Shown one piece after another: positions 46,956-55,710 of a DNA stretch of 64,000 bases (position 1 is its first letter; each line of letters begins with the position of its first letter). Under the pieces are notes generated by a model. The model had not been told where the DNA came from. It searched no databases and saw only the letters and a list, made by a program, of their open reading frames with translations. The translations under genes were made by a program, and so were the position numbers. The stretch is from Blastococcus fimeti (GTDB lineage Bacteria > Actinomycetota > Actinomycetes > Mycobacteriales > Geodermatophilaceae): NCBI GenBank assembly GCA_900102115.1, contig FNAW01000001.1, positions 434,001 to 498,000 of the forward strand. Reading direction: 5' to 3'.

Positions 46956-46961
46956 CGGAGA

Positions 46962-48014
46962 TCACGGGGTGGTCGGGACCTCGACGTCACCGTCGATGAT
47001 CTGCTGACGGAAGTCCTCGATGACGTCCTGGATGTCCTCGATGTAGCCGCCGGACTCGGACAGGCCGACGCCCTCGGTGGAGAGGTCGTTGACGATGTCC
47101 GTGCCGGACTCGAGGCTGTCGTCGGCGAACGACGTCAGGTAGTCCTCGACCGCCAGGTCGACCCGCTTCAGCATGGACGTCATGATCACGGCCTGCTGGT
47201 CGGGCGAGGCGCTGAGGTACTGGTCGGAGTCGACGCCGATGGCGCGCTGACCGGCCTCGACCGCCGCCTCGAAGACGCCCTCGCCGGAGCCACCGGCAGC
47301 GTGGAACACGATGTCCGCGCCCGCCTGGTACATGCCCTGCGCGGCGACCTTGCCGCCCTCGGGGTCACCGAAGCCGGAGCCGTCGCCGGCCGGGGACAGG
47401 TAGACGGTGTCGACGACGACGTCGGGCTTGACCGCCTGCGCACCGGCGACGTAGCCGGCCTCGAACTTCTCGATCAGCGGGCTCTGCTGGCCACCGACGA
47501 AGCCGATGTGGCCGGTCACGCTCTTCGAGGCGGCGGCGACGCCGGCCAGGAAGCTGCCCTGCTCCTCGGCGAAGACCAGGCCGGTGAGGTTGTCCACGCC
47601 CAGGTCCTCGACCGAGGTGTCGACGATCGCGAACTGGGTCTCCGGGTAGTCCGCGGCGATGTCGGCGATGATGTCGCCGTAGGCGAAGCCGACCGCGATC
47701 ACCGGGTTGTAGCCGGCGTCCGCGAGCTGGGTGAGCAGCTCCTCGCGGTTGGAGTCGTCCTCGTTGGGCGAGAGCTCCTCGATCTCGCCGCCGAGCTCGT
47801 CCACGGCAGCCTCGACGCCGGCGATCGCCGAGTCGTTGAAGGACTTGTCGCCGCGGCCGCCGGTGTCGTAGGCGACACCGACCTTGAGCTCGCCGTCGCT
47901 CCCGCCACCGGCGTTGCTGCCGTTGTCGCCGTCCTCGTCGCTGGCGCAGGCCGACAGGGCCAGGCCGCCGGCCAGCAGCAGTGCCGCAGCCTTCGTCATC
48001 CGCGCTCGGCGCAA
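46962..48014 (-). CDS. BMP-family nucleoside-binding lipoprotein
   Basis: The 350-residue protein is the solute receptor of the importer. The signal peptide ends in the lipobox LSAC (acylated Cys23), followed by an acidic Gly/Asn-rich linker and a BMP fold (LKVGVAYDTGGRGDKSFNDSA, VIAVGFAYGD, GFVGGQQSPLIEKFEAGYVAG, VFHAAGGSGEGVFEAA, GVDSDQY). The related PnrA/BmpA proteins bind purine and pyrimidine nucleosides. The TTG at 48014 is taken as start because GGAG lies 6 bases upstream; the ATG at 47999 is 21 bases from it and would drop the basic n-region RRAR. It is the first gene of the salvage operon. Confidence 0.9.
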   Translation of the reverse strand: MRRARMTKAAALLLAGGLALSACASDEDGDNGSNAGGGSDGELKVGVAYDTGGRGDKSFNDSAIAGVEAAVDELGGEIEELSPNEDDSNREELLTQLADAGYNPVIAVGFAYGDIIADIAADYPETQFAIVDTSVEDLGVDNLTGLVFAEEQGSFLAGVAAASKSVTGHIGFVGGQQSPLIEKFEAGYVAGAQAVKPDVVVDTVYLSPAGDGSGFGDPEGGKVAAQGMYQAGADIVFHAAGGSGEGVFEAAVEAGQRAIGVDSDQYLSASPDQQAVIMTSMLKRVDLAVEDYLTSFADDSLESGTDIVNDLSTEGVGLSESGGYIEDIQDVIEDFRQQIIDGDVEVPTTP

Positions 48015-48020
48015 GACGAT

Positions 48021-48024
48021 CTCC
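48021..48024 (-). promoter_or_regulatory. Ribosome-binding site GGAG selecting a TTG start
   Basis: Within GAGAGGAG on the minus strand, the GGAG lies 6 bases before TTG 48014. It decides between this start and the ATG 15 bases further in. Confidence 0.65.
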
Positions 48025-48127
48025 TCTCTGGGGGGACCCGCCGGCCCGGAGGCCGCGCGTCCCGATGGGTTCTTCCGCGTGCTCCTTCCGGGACGCCGGA
48101 GCGCACCGCGGCGGAGCACGACGCAGA

Positions 48128-48133
48128 ACGCTA
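48128..48133 (-). promoter_or_regulatory. Possible -10 element TAGCGT for the BMP/salvage operon
   Basis: TAGCGT fits TANNNT in the divergent gap and would give a leader of about 107 bases. No convincing -35 lies 17 bases away, so this is tentative. Confidence 0.3.
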
Positions 48134-48255
48134 ACCGCGCTGCCGGGGACCTCCACCGGCCGCGGGGAGGACTGAGACCCGATCGTTGCGAAGGGCGGCA
48201 CCGCCCGGCCGGAACGGTGTCCTGGGTCACCCGCGACACCGGCAACGGCGCGATC

Positions 48256-48261
48256 TACGGT
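48256..48261 (+). promoter_or_regulatory. -10 element TACGGT for a leaderless carboxypeptidase gene
   Basis: TACGGT is followed by seven bases and GTG 48269; no ribosome-binding site is visible. Confidence 0.55.
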
Positions 48262-48268
48262 TCGGCAC

Positions 48269-49510
48269 GTGGCACGACGGAGCGGAGCACGCGGGCTGCT
48301 GGGCGGACTGCTGGCCGCGGGCCTGGGTGTGGGCCTGGCGCTGCTGCCCGCGACGGCCTCGGCGGAGGCGCCCCGGCCCACCGCGGATCCCACCGCGCCC
48401 ACGCCGACGGCGCCCCGGACCGAGCTGCCCCCGCAGGGCAGCGCGCCCGACGGCTCCACCGTCGGCGGCGAGGACCTGGACACCCGCGGGCTGGTCGTGA
48501 CCGCGGACGCGCCGCCGCTGCCGGGGCCCTTGGCGGCGTCGGCCTGGCTGGTGGCCGACGCGGGCTCCGGCGCCGTGCTGGCCGCCCGCGACCCGCACGG
48601 CCGCTACTACCCCGCGAGCACGCTGAAGACGCTGACGCTGCTCACCCTCGCGCCCCGGCTGGACCCGGCCCAGGTGGTCGCCGGCACCCCGGAGGACGAA
48701 CAGGTGGAGGGCAGCCGCGTCGGACTGGTCGCCGGTGGCCAGTACTCCGTCGGCTTCCTGTTCCAGGCGCTGGTGCTGCAGTCCGGCAACGACGCGGCCA
48801 ACGCGCTGGCCCGGGCCGCCGGTGGCACGGCGGCCACGGTCGCCGCGATGACGGAGACGGCCGAGTCGATCGGCGCGTTCGACACCGTCGTCGGCGGGCC
48901 GTCGGGCCTCGACGTCGCCGGTCAGTCCACGTCGCCCTACGACCTGGCGCTGATCTTCCGCGCGCTCGTGGCGGACCCGGCCACCGCGGCGGTGCTGACG
49001 ACGCCGACCGCCCAGGTGCCGGAGGTGCCGGGCCGCGCCCTGGGTTTCCAGATCCAGAACCAGAACCCGCTGAGCGGCTACCCGGGCACGCTGGGCGGCA
49101 AGACCGGCTTCACCGACGCCGCGCGGCACGCGTTCGTGACCGCGGCCGAGCGGGACGGCCGCCGGCTGGTCGTGAGCGTCCTGGACACCGAGAACCAGCC
49201 GCTGCGCGCCGCCGACCAGGCCGCCCTGCTGCTCGACTGGGGCTTCACGGTCCCGGCCGGGACGACCGGCGTGGGCCGGCTCGTGCAACCGGCCGACCTG
49301 GTCTCCGCCGATCACTCCCCCGCCGAGCCGGCCCGGCCGGAGCCGCGGGCCGCGGAGTCCGCCGCCGCCGGGCCCGGACCGGACGACGACGCGCCCTCGC
49401 CGCTGATCGGCGTGGGGCTCGCGGTGGCCGCCGTGCTCGTCATCGGGGCCACGGCTGTCGGCCGGCGGCGCGCGGTGCGCCGCGCGCCGGTCAGCGAGGA
49501 GGGCCGGTGA
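48269..49510 (+). CDS. D-alanyl-D-alanine carboxypeptidase (penicillin-binding protein, S11)
   Basis: The 413-residue protein has a signal peptide (cut near ASAEA), a Pro/Thr-rich spacer, and an S11 serine peptidase domain: STLK at 117-120 (nucleophile and base), SGN at 172-174 and KTG at 278-280. It trims the terminal D-Ala from peptidoglycan pentapeptides outside the membrane. A single hydrophobic helix at about 385-405 with a following basic stretch anchors the C-terminus, as in mycobacterial DacB/D proteins. Its 3' end overlaps the convergent 2H gene by 20 bases. Confidence 0.93.
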   Translation: MARRSGARGLLGGLLAAGLGVGLALLPATASAEAPRPTADPTAPTPTAPRTELPPQGSAPDGSTVGGEDLDTRGLVVTADAPPLPGPLAASAWLVADAGSGAVLAARDPHGRYYPASTLKTLTLLTLAPRLDPAQVVAGTPEDEQVEGSRVGLVAGGQYSVGFLFQALVLQSGNDAANALARAAGGTAATVAAMTETAESIGAFDTVVGGPSGLDVAGQSTSPYDLALIFRALVADPATAAVLTTPTAQVPEVPGRALGFQIQNQNPLSGYPGTLGGKTGFTDAARHAFVTAAERDGRRLVVSVLDTENQPLRAADQAALLLDWGFTVPAGTTGVGRLVQPADLVSADHSPAEPARPEPRAAESAAAGPGPDDDAPSPLIGVGLAVAAVLVIGATAVGRRRAVRRAPVSEEGR

Positions 49511-50033
49511 GCGGGTACTCGCGGGCGATCGCCCACGACCCGTCGGGCCGCTGCTCGAACTCGGTGAAGTGCTCGACCGGGAACTCGGCGGAGAGCTCGG
49601 CCAGCCCGCTGTAGGCGAGCTCGAGCATGTCGGGCGCCACGTCGTGGGCGACGGTCACGTGCGGGTGGTACGGGTAGGCCAGCGGCCGGGCGAGCGGGCC
49701 CTGGCGCACGTCGGTGGCGAGCAGCTCGCAGTTGCCGATGCCGCGGGCCACGGTCACGAACACCACTTCGGTGACCGGGCTGAACGTGCCGGTACCCGCC
49801 AGGTGCATCGGGAACACGGGGTGCGCCCGGGCCACGCCGGCGAGGTGCTCGGCGACCGCGGCCCGGTCGGCGACCGGCACCTCGGTCGGGGGCAGCAGCG
49901 TGACGTGCGGCGGCACGAGCGTGGCCTGGGGGTCGCCCACCTTGGCCCGCCAGTCGACCAGCAGCTGCGCCCACGGCTCGGGCACCGGGACGACGACGCC
50001 GATCATGGCGGTCTCGCCGGCCTCCTCGGTCAT
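49491..50033 (-). CDS. 2H phosphoesterase, 2'-5' RNA ligase family
   Basis: The 180-residue protein has the two HxT motifs of the 2H superfamily: HVT at 43-45 (PPHVTLLPP) and HVT at 125-127 (HPHVTVAH), about 80 residues apart. The family hydrolyses or ligates 2'-5' and cyclic phosphodiester bonds in RNA or nucleotides. Its stop lies inside the carboxypeptidase gene and its own 5' end is the downstream partner of trpS (ATGA overlap with the trpS stop), so it is made from the trpS message. Confidence 0.85.
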   Translation of the reverse strand: MTEEAGETAMIGVVVPVPEPWAQLLVDWRAKVGDPQATLVPPHVTLLPPTEVPVADRAAVAEHLAGVARAHPVFPMHLAGTGTFSPVTEVVFVTVARGIGNCELLATDVRQGPLARPLAYPYHPHVTVAHDVAPDMLELAYSGLAELSAEFPVEHFTEFEQRPDGSWAIAREYPLTGPPR

Positions 50034-51064
50034 GCGCGCGCGCCCGGGGCCAGGAAGCCGACCCGCTCGTAGACCTCGGCCACGGTGCGGCTCGCGACCT
50101 CACGGGCCCGCTCGGCACCGCCGGCCAGGATGCGCTCGAGCTCGGCGCGGTCGTCGAGCAGCTCGGCGGTGCGCCGACGCACCGGCTCCAGGAAGTCGGT
50201 GACGACCTCGGCCAGCTCCTTCTTCAGGTCGCCGTAGCCGCGGCCGGCGAAGTGCGCCTCGAGCTCGGGGATGGTGCGGCCGGACAGGGCGCTGTGGATG
50301 GTGAGCAGATTCGTCACCCCCGGCTTGTTCTGCGCGTCGGCCACGACCTCGCGGCCGGTGTCGGTGACCGCGGAGCGGATCTTCTTCGCCGCCACCTTCG
50401 GGTCGTCGAGCAGGTAGACGCAGCCGGCCGGCGGGAGGCTCTTGCTCATCTTCTTGTCCGGCGTCTGCAGGTCCATGATCCGCGCGCCGGCAGCCGGGAT
50501 GAAGCCGGTGGGCACGGTGAACGTCGTCCCGAAGCGGTTGTTGAACCGGGTGGCGACGTCACGGGTCAGCTCGAGGTGCTGCCGCTGGTCGTCGCCCACG
50601 GGCACCTGGTCGGCCTGGTAGACGAGGATGTCGGCCGCCATGAGCACGGGGTAGGTGAACAGCCCGACCGACGAGCCGTCGGCCCCTTCGCGCTGGCTCT
50701 TGTCCTTGAACTGCGTCATGCGGCTCGCCTCGCCGAACCGCGCGATGCACTCCAGCACCCAGGACAGCTGCAGGTGCTCCGGCACGTGGCTCTGCACGAA
50801 CAGCGTGCTGCGGGCCGGGTCGACGCCCAGGGCCAGCAGCTGCGCGGCGGAGGTCAGCGAGTTCTGCCGCAGCTCGTCGGGGTCCCAGTCCATCGTGATC
50901 GCGTGCAGGTCGACGACGCAGTAGAACGACTCGGTCGTCTCCTGCAGGGCGACCCACTGCCGCAGCGCACCCAGGTGGTTGCCGAGGTGGAAGGAGCCCG
51001 CCGTCGGCTGGATACCGGAGAGCACACGGGGCAAGGACGTCGACTGCGGCGGCACGACTCCCAT
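50030..51064 (-). CDS. trpS: Tryptophanyl-tRNA synthetase
   Basis: The 344-residue class Ic synthetase has the HIGH-equivalent HLGNH at 26-30, the [13 protein letters not shown] segment for tryptophan binding, and KMSKS at 205-209 for ATP binding. Length is normal for the bacterial enzyme. ATG 51064 is preferred over the preceding TTG codon at 51067; no strong ribosome-binding site is visible for either. Its C-terminus overlaps the 2H gene by 4 bases. Confidence 0.96.
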   Translation of the reverse strand: MGVVPPQSTSLPRVLSGIQPTAGSFHLGNHLGALRQWVALQETTESFYCVVDLHAITMDWDPDELRQNSLTSAAQLLALGVDPARSTLFVQSHVPEHLQLSWVLECIARFGEASRMTQFKDKSQREGADGSSVGLFTYPVLMAADILVYQADQVPVGDDQRQHLELTRDVATRFNNRFGTTFTVPTGFIPAAGARIMDLQTPDKKMSKSLPPAGCVYLLDDPKVAAKKIRSAVTDTGREVVADAQNKPGVTNLLTIHSALSGRTIPELEAHFAGRGYGDLKKELAEVVTDFLEPVRRRTAELLDDRAELERILAGGAERAREVASRTVAEVYERVGFLAPGARA

Positions 51065-51081
51065 CAAACCAGCCCGGGAGT

Positions 51082-52206
51082 TCAGCGGAGCGGGGCGTCG
51101 TCCGGCTGCCGGCCGCGCACGGCGTCCAGCGCGGTGAGGAAGGCGTCGTTCTCGTCCGGCGCACCGATGCTCACCCGCACCCCCTCACCGGTGAAGGGCC
51201 GGGTGATGACCGCGCGCGCCTCGAGGCCGGCGGCCAGCGGCCCGGCCTGCTCCCCCAGGGCCAGCCAGACGAAGTTCGCCTGGCTGTCGGCGACGTCCAG
51301 GCCGCGCTCGCGCAGCGCCGCGGTGACCCGGGTGCGCTCGGCGACCACGGCGGCGCAGCGGTCGCGCACCTCGTCCTCGCTGGCCAGGGCCGCGACGGCA
51401 GCGGCCTGCGCCAGCATCGAGACGCTGAACGGGACGTGCGTCTTGCGCACCGCCTCGGCGACCGCCGGGTCCTCGGCGATCAGGTAGCCGACCCGCAGAC
51501 CGGCCAGCCCCCACGCCTTCGAGAACGTGCGCAGGACCGCGACGTTGGGCCGGCCGCGCATCAGCTCGACGCCGTCGGGGACGTCGGGGTCGCTGACGAA
51601 CTCGCGGTAGGCCTCGTCCAGCACGACCAGCGTCGTCGCCGGCACCGCGTCGAGGAACCGCTCCAGCTCCGCCCGCCGCACCGCCGTCCCGGTGGGGTTG
51701 TTCGGATTGCAGACGAAGACCAGCCGGGTCGTGTCGTCGATCGCCGCCAGCAGCCCGTCCAGGTCGTGGGTGTCGGCCGGCCCGGCCTCGCGGCCGGGGA
51801 CCAGCGGCACCTGGATCGCGCGGGCGCCGGCGACCTGGGCCAGCAGCGGGTACATCTCGAAGGAGCGCCAGGCGAAGGCGATGCTCGTGCCGGGCCCGGT
51901 GTAGGCCTGGGCCAGCTCCTGGCACAGCGTCACAGCGCCGCAGCCGGTGGCGATCTGCGCCGGGTCGACGCCGTACCGCTCGGCCAGCGCGGCGGTCAGG
52001 ACGACCGCCCCGTTGTCCGGGTACCGGTTGGTCTCCCCCGCCGCGGCGGCGATCGCCCGGACGACGGCGGGCAGCGGCGGGAAGGCCACCTCGTTGCTGG
52101 CCAGCTTGACCGCGCGCTCGACGCCGATCTCGCGGGCGAGGTCCGCCGGGTTGCGCCCGGGCCGGTAGGCCGGCAGGGCCTGGACCGCGGGGCGTGGGCT
52201 CACCAC
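51082..52206 (-). CDS. Histidinol-phosphate/aromatic aminotransferase (HisC family)
   Basis: The 374-residue class II PLP aminotransferase has [13 protein letters not shown], the SNE motif, [21 protein letters not shown], the PLP lysine K230 in [16 protein letters not shown] and the C-terminal NFVWLALG and GVRVSIGAP arginine site. It carries out transamination of histidinol phosphate or aromatic 2-oxo acids; isolated from a his operon and beside trpS, it is more likely the aromatic (phenylalanine) aminotransferase seen in actinobacteria. The start is GTG 52206 or the adjacent GTG 52203. Confidence 0.9.
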   Translation of the reverse strand: MVSPRPAVQALPAYRPGRNPADLAREIGVERAVKLASNEVAFPPLPAVVRAIAAAAGETNRYPDNGAVVLTAALAERYGVDPAQIATGCGAVTLCQELAQAYTGPGTSIAFAWRSFEMYPLLAQVAGARAIQVPLVPGREAGPADTHDLDGLLAAIDDTTRLVFVCNPNNPTGTAVRRAELERFLDAVPATTLVVLDEAYREFVSDPDVPDGVELMRGRPNVAVLRTFSKAWGLAGLRVGYLIAEDPAVAEAVRKTHVPFSVSMLAQAAAVAALASEDEVRDRCAAVVAERTRVTAALRERGLDVADSQANFVWLALGEQAGPLAAGLEARAVITRPFTGEGVRVSIGAPDENDAFLTALDAVRGRQPDDAPLR

Positions 52207-52228
52207 GGGCAGCTCACCACGGGCAGCT
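52201..52228. repeat. Two tandem copies of a 14-bp unit at the aminotransferase start
   Basis: CACCACGGGCAGCT is repeated without interruption and followed by a partial third unit (CATCACGG). The first copy contains the alternative GTG codons of the aminotransferase. Confidence 0.75.
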
Positions 52229-52257
52229 CATCACGGCGGGGACCTCCTCGACCGCCC

Positions 52258-52263
52258 TAGGGT
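52258..52263 (+). promoter_or_regulatory. -10 element TAGGGT for a leaderless galE transcript
   Basis: TAGGGT, six bases, then ATG 52270, without a ribosome-binding site. Confidence 0.6.
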
Positions 52264-52269
52264 GGCGGC

Positions 52270-53223
52270 ATGCGCGTCCTGGTCGCCGGCGGAGCCGGCT
52301 ACATCGGCAGCGTAGTGACCGCTGCCCTGCTGTCCGACGGCCACGAGGTCACGGTGCTCGACGACCTCTCCACCGGCCACGCCGACGCCGTGCCCGAGGG
52401 GGCGGCGCTGGCCGAGGTGTCGCTGCACGACTCGGCGCCGGTGCTGGCCGAGGTCCGGCCCGATGCGGTGCTGCACTTCGCCGCCCGGTCGCTCGTCGGG
52501 GTCTCCCAGCAGCAGCCCGAGGACTACTGGTCGACCAACGTCGGTGGGTCGCTGGCCCTGCTGGAGGCGATGCGCGCCGCCGACTGCCGCCGCATCGTGT
52601 TCTCCTCGACCGCGGCGACCTACGGCGAGCCCGACGCCGTCCCCATCCGGGAGGACGCGCCGACCCGGCCGACCAACACCTACGGCGCCTCGAAGCTCGC
52701 CGTCGACCACATGCTCACCTCGTACGCCGTGGCGCACGGGTTCGCCGCGGTCAGCCTGCGCTACTTCAACGTCGCCGGGGCGGCGTTCGGGCTCGGCGAG
52801 CGGCACGCCACCGAGACCCACCTGATCCCGCTGGCGCTGCGGGTCGCGGCCGGGCAGCGGGAGTCGCTGACGGTCTTCGGCCGCGACTACCCGACGCCCG
52901 ACGGCACCTGCATCCGCGACTACGTGCACGTCGAGGACCTCTCGGACGCGCACCTGCTGGCGCTGCCCGCGCCGTCGGCCGGCGAGCACCGCATCTACAA
53001 CCTGGGCAACGGCACCGGCTTCTCCGTGCAGGAGGTCGTCGACGCCGCCCGCGGGGTCACCGGGCACCCGATCCCGACCACCGACGGACCGCGGCGGGCG
53101 GGCGACCCGGCGCAGCTCGTGGCCTCCAGCGACCGGATCCGCGCCGACCTGGGCTGGACGCCTCGGCATCCCGACCTGGTCGGCATCGTGCGCGACGCCT
53201 GGACGGTCGCGCAGGCCCGCTAG
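52270..53223 (+). CDS. galE: UDP-glucose 4-epimerase
   Basis: The 317-residue extended SDR has GGAGYIGS at the NAD site, FSSTAATYGE, the catalytic Tyr138 and Lys142 in NTYGASK, LRYFNVAGA, and the substrate segment RDYVHVEDL. It interconverts UDP-glucose and UDP-galactose, providing galactose for envelope glycans. It is slightly shorter than the E. coli enzyme (338). The last 4 bases overlap the convergent CBS-domain gene. Confidence 0.94.
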   Translation: MRVLVAGGAGYIGSVVTAALLSDGHEVTVLDDLSTGHADAVPEGAALAEVSLHDSAPVLAEVRPDAVLHFAARSLVGVSQQQPEDYWSTNVGGSLALLEAMRAADCRRIVFSSTAATYGEPDAVPIREDAPTRPTNTYGASKLAVDHMLTSYAVAHGFAAVSLRYFNVAGAAFGLGERHATETHLIPLALRVAAGQRESLTVFGRDYPTPDGTCIRDYVHVEDLSDAHLLALPAPSAGEHRIYNLGNGTGFSVQEVVDAARGVTGHPIPTTDGPRRAGDPAQLVASSDRIRADLGWTPRHPDLVGIVRDAWTVAQAR

Positions 53224-54548
53224 GCCGACGGCGAGCCGTCGCCGGCCCCGTCGTCGTCGGACGCAGGCGGCGGCGGGTCGACCCGGAGCCGGGCGATCCG
53301 CCGTCCGTCGAGCTCGACGACGGTGACCGCGCGCCCCTCCACCTCGATGGCGTCGCCGACCTCGGGCAGCCGTCCGAGGCCGGCGAGCACGTAGCCGGCG
53401 GCGGTCTCGTAGGGCCCCTCCGGCAGTTGCAGCCCGGTGGCCTCGGTGAAGTCGTCCAGGTTGAGCAGCCCGTCGACCTCCCGCGGCGCGTCCGGCGACT
53501 GGCGGGCCTCCGGCTGCACCTCGGCGTCGTACTCGTCGTAGATCTCCCCGATGACCTCCTCGATGAGGTCCTCGAGGGTCACGATGCCGTCGGTGCCGCC
53601 GTACTCGTCGACGACGATCGCCAGGTGGTGGTTCTCCCGCCGCATCTCGCTCAGCGCGGTGAGCACGCCGGCGGTGCCGGGCAGCCGCTTGACCTCCCGG
53701 GCGAGGTCGCCGACGGTCGCCGCCCGGCCGGCGGGATGGGTGGGCAGGAACAGGTCCCGGACGTGCACGAAGCCGACGACGTCGTCCTGGTCGCGGCCGG
53801 CGACCGGGTACCGCGAGTAGTTGCTGTCGACGACGAGCTTCGCCGCGCGGCTGGCGGTCATCGAGGCGTCGAGGAAGGTGACCTCGGTGCGGGGCGTCAT
53901 GACCTCCCGCACCTCGCGCTCGCCGGCGCGGAACACCTCGTCGATCAGCCGGCGCTCGTCGCTGCTGAGCGACTCGTGGGCGGCCACCAGGTCGCGCAGC
54001 TCCTCCTGGCTGATCGACTCGCCGCTCTGCGTGGGGTCCCCGCCGAAGAGCCGCACCAGCGCGTTCGTCGACTTCGACAGCAGCCAGATGACCGGGCGGG
54101 ACAGCTTCGCGATGGCGTTGAGCGGCGCGGCGACGAGCAGGGCGAACCCCTCGGCGCGCTGCAGGGCCAGCCGCTTGGGGGTCAGCTCCCCGGCGACCAG
54201 CGAGACGTAGCTGATCGCGATGGTGACCAGCACCAGGGCCAGGGTGCCCGAGAGCCCCTCCGAGACGCCCCGCCCCTCGAGCCAGCCGGCGAAGGGCTCG
54301 GACAGCGTGCTCGCACCGAAGGCCGCGGAGAAGAACCCGGCGAAGGTGACGCCCACCTGGACGGCGGCCAGGAACTGGTTCGGGTCGCTGAGCAGCTTCT
54401 GCACCGCCAGCCCGCGGCGGCCGGTCTCGGCCATCGCGCGGACCTGGGACTCGCGCAGCGAGACCAGGGCGATCTCCGCTCCCGCGAAGACCCCACCGAT
54501 CAGGATGAAGACGACGACCATGACGATGCTGAGCCAGACGTCGCTCAC
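53220..54548 (-). CDS. CNNM/HlyC-CorC family membrane protein with CBS pair
   Basis: The 442-residue protein starts with a DUF21/CNNM transmembrane domain (about residues 1-175: VFAGAEIALVSLRESQ, GVTFAGFFSAAFGA, VAGELTPKRLAL), then two CBS domains (EVMTPRTEVTFLDA to NHHLAIVVDEYGGTDGIVTLEDLIEEVIGEI), then a C-terminal CorC_HlyC domain. These proteins are implicated in magnesium or cobalt export and nucleotide-sensing regulation. GTG 54548 begins at the first hydrophobic segment; an upstream extension to 54644 would add a non-conserved basic tail. Confidence 0.92.
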   Translation of the reverse strand: MSDVWLSIVMVVVFILIGGVFAGAEIALVSLRESQVRAMAETGRRGLAVQKLLSDPNQFLAAVQVGVTFAGFFSAAFGASTLSEPFAGWLEGRGVSEGLSGTLALVLVTIAISYVSLVAGELTPKRLALQRAEGFALLVAAPLNAIAKLSRPVIWLLSKSTNALVRLFGGDPTQSGESISQEELRDLVAAHESLSSDERRLIDEVFRAGEREVREVMTPRTEVTFLDASMTASRAAKLVVDSNYSRYPVAGRDQDDVVGFVHVRDLFLPTHPAGRAATVGDLAREVKRLPGTAGVLTALSEMRRENHHLAIVVDEYGGTDGIVTLEDLIEEVIGEIYDEYDAEVQPEARQSPDAPREVDGLLNLDDFTEATGLQLPEGPYETAAGYVLAGLGRLPEVGDAIEVEGRAVTVVELDGRRIARLRVDPPPPASDDDGAGDGSPSA

Positions 54549-54618
54549 CGGCGGCGTACTCCTCGGGAACTCGGGGTGTGGGGCGGTACGGGCCCCATGG
54601 TGCCTGCTCGCGGCCGCC

Positions 54619-54644
54619 GTGCGGAGCGTGCCCGGGCTCCGCAC
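54619..54644. other. 9-bp stem-loop in the divergent gap before the CAP-domain gene
   Basis: GTGCGGAGC pairs with GCTCCGCAC across an 8-base loop. Its role is unclear; it lies upstream of both the CBS gene start and the CAP gene start, so it could be an operator dyad or leader structure. Confidence 0.35.
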
Positions 54645-54750
54645 GCTCGGGGACGGCGGGACGTGACCTCAGTCTCGTGAACTGTCGGTGCCCTTGCGCT
54701 TACGGTTAGTCTCGAGTTGATAACGAATCGTGATCTTCCCGGGGAGTCCC

Positions 54751-55680
54751 GTGCAGCACCGCCAGTCCCGCCCGCCGTTGTCCGCCCGCCTCGCGGCGGT
54801 GGGCTCGCTCGCCCGCCTCCGCACCGCCGCTGGGTTCCGCCGTCGGAGCGGACGGCTGGGTCTGGCCCTGCTCGTGCTGGCCCTGGTGACCGGCTTCGTG
54901 CTCACCGCACCGGTCGTCTCCGGGTCGGGCACCGGCACCGAGCAGGCCGGCGACGCCCTCGTCGTCATGGGGATCGACGGCCGCCCGTCCTCCGCGGCCT
55001 TCGCCGACGCCTCCGCACGGCTCTCGATGGGCCCGGACGGCGTGCAGGTGGAGGAGCCGGCCAGCCGCTCCGAGCGGACGCCGCTCGCCGCGGCGGCTCC
55101 GGTCGCGCCGCCCGCGGCCGAGACCGCACCGCCCGCCGCACCCTCCGCCGCGCCGTCCGCGACGACGCCCGTGCCGGTGGAGGCCCCGCCGGCCGCCGTC
55201 GAGGAGCCCGTGACCCCGGCACCTGCCCCGGCACCCGCCCCTGCCGCCGCTCCGGCCCCGAAGGCGACCCAGCAGGCCGCCCCCGCTCCCCCGGCGCCGG
55301 CTCCGGCCGGCTCGGACCGTGCCACCCAGGTGCTGGCGCTGGTGAACCAGGAGCGCGCAGCCGCCGGCTGCCGGCCGCTCAGCGCCGACGGCGGTCTGGC
55401 CGCCGTGGCCGCCGCGCACAGCGCCGACATGCGCGACCGCGGCTACTTCGACCACACCAACCTCGCGGGGCAGAGCCCGTTCGACCGGGCCTCCGCCGCC
55501 GGGGTGTCTGCCCGGGCCGAGAACATCGCCCGCGGCCAGTCCGACCCCGCGGCCGTCATGACCGCGTGGATGAACAGCCCCGGTCACCGCGCGAACATCC
55601 TCGACTGCAGCCTCAGCCGGCTCGGCGTCGGCATCGCCGACGGCGGCGGCGGCCCCTGGTGGACCCAGCTCTTCGGCTGA
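54751..55680 (+). CDS. CAP/SCP-domain (YkwD-like) exported protein
   Basis: From GTG 54751 (GGGGAG 4 bases upstream) the 309-residue protein has an Arg-rich cytoplasmic tail, one membrane helix at about 36-52, a 130-residue Ala/Pro-rich linker containing PAPAPAPA runs, and a CAP domain (LALVNQERAAAGC, HSADMRDRGYFDH, ENIARGQ, WMNSPGHRANIL, WTQLFG). The domain reaches beyond the wall on the linker, like YkwD proteins. Biochemical activity of bacterial CAP domains is not settled. GTG 54730 is an alternative start. Confidence 0.9.
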   Translation: MQHRQSRPPLSARLAAVGSLARLRTAAGFRRRSGRLGLALLVLALVTGFVLTAPVVSGSGTGTEQAGDALVVMGIDGRPSSAAFADASARLSMGPDGVQVEEPASRSERTPLAAAAPVAPPAAETAPPAAPSAAPSATTPVPVEAPPAAVEEPVTPAPAPAPAPAAAPAPKATQQAAPAPPAPAPAGSDRATQVLALVNQERAAAGCRPLSADGGLAAVAAAHSADMRDRGYFDHTNLAGQSPFDRASAAGVSARAENIARGQSDPAAVMTAWMNSPGHRANILDCSLSRLGVGIADGGGGPWWTQLFG

Positions 55681-55710
55681 CCGCCCTCCGGGCCTGGCCG
55701 GGCGGACCGG

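Noticed and set aside
42325..46990. Long continuous frames extending cdd and permease 1 upstream
   Set aside because: They run through the coding regions of the neighbouring transporter genes in other frames; overlapping stop/start codons define the real starts.
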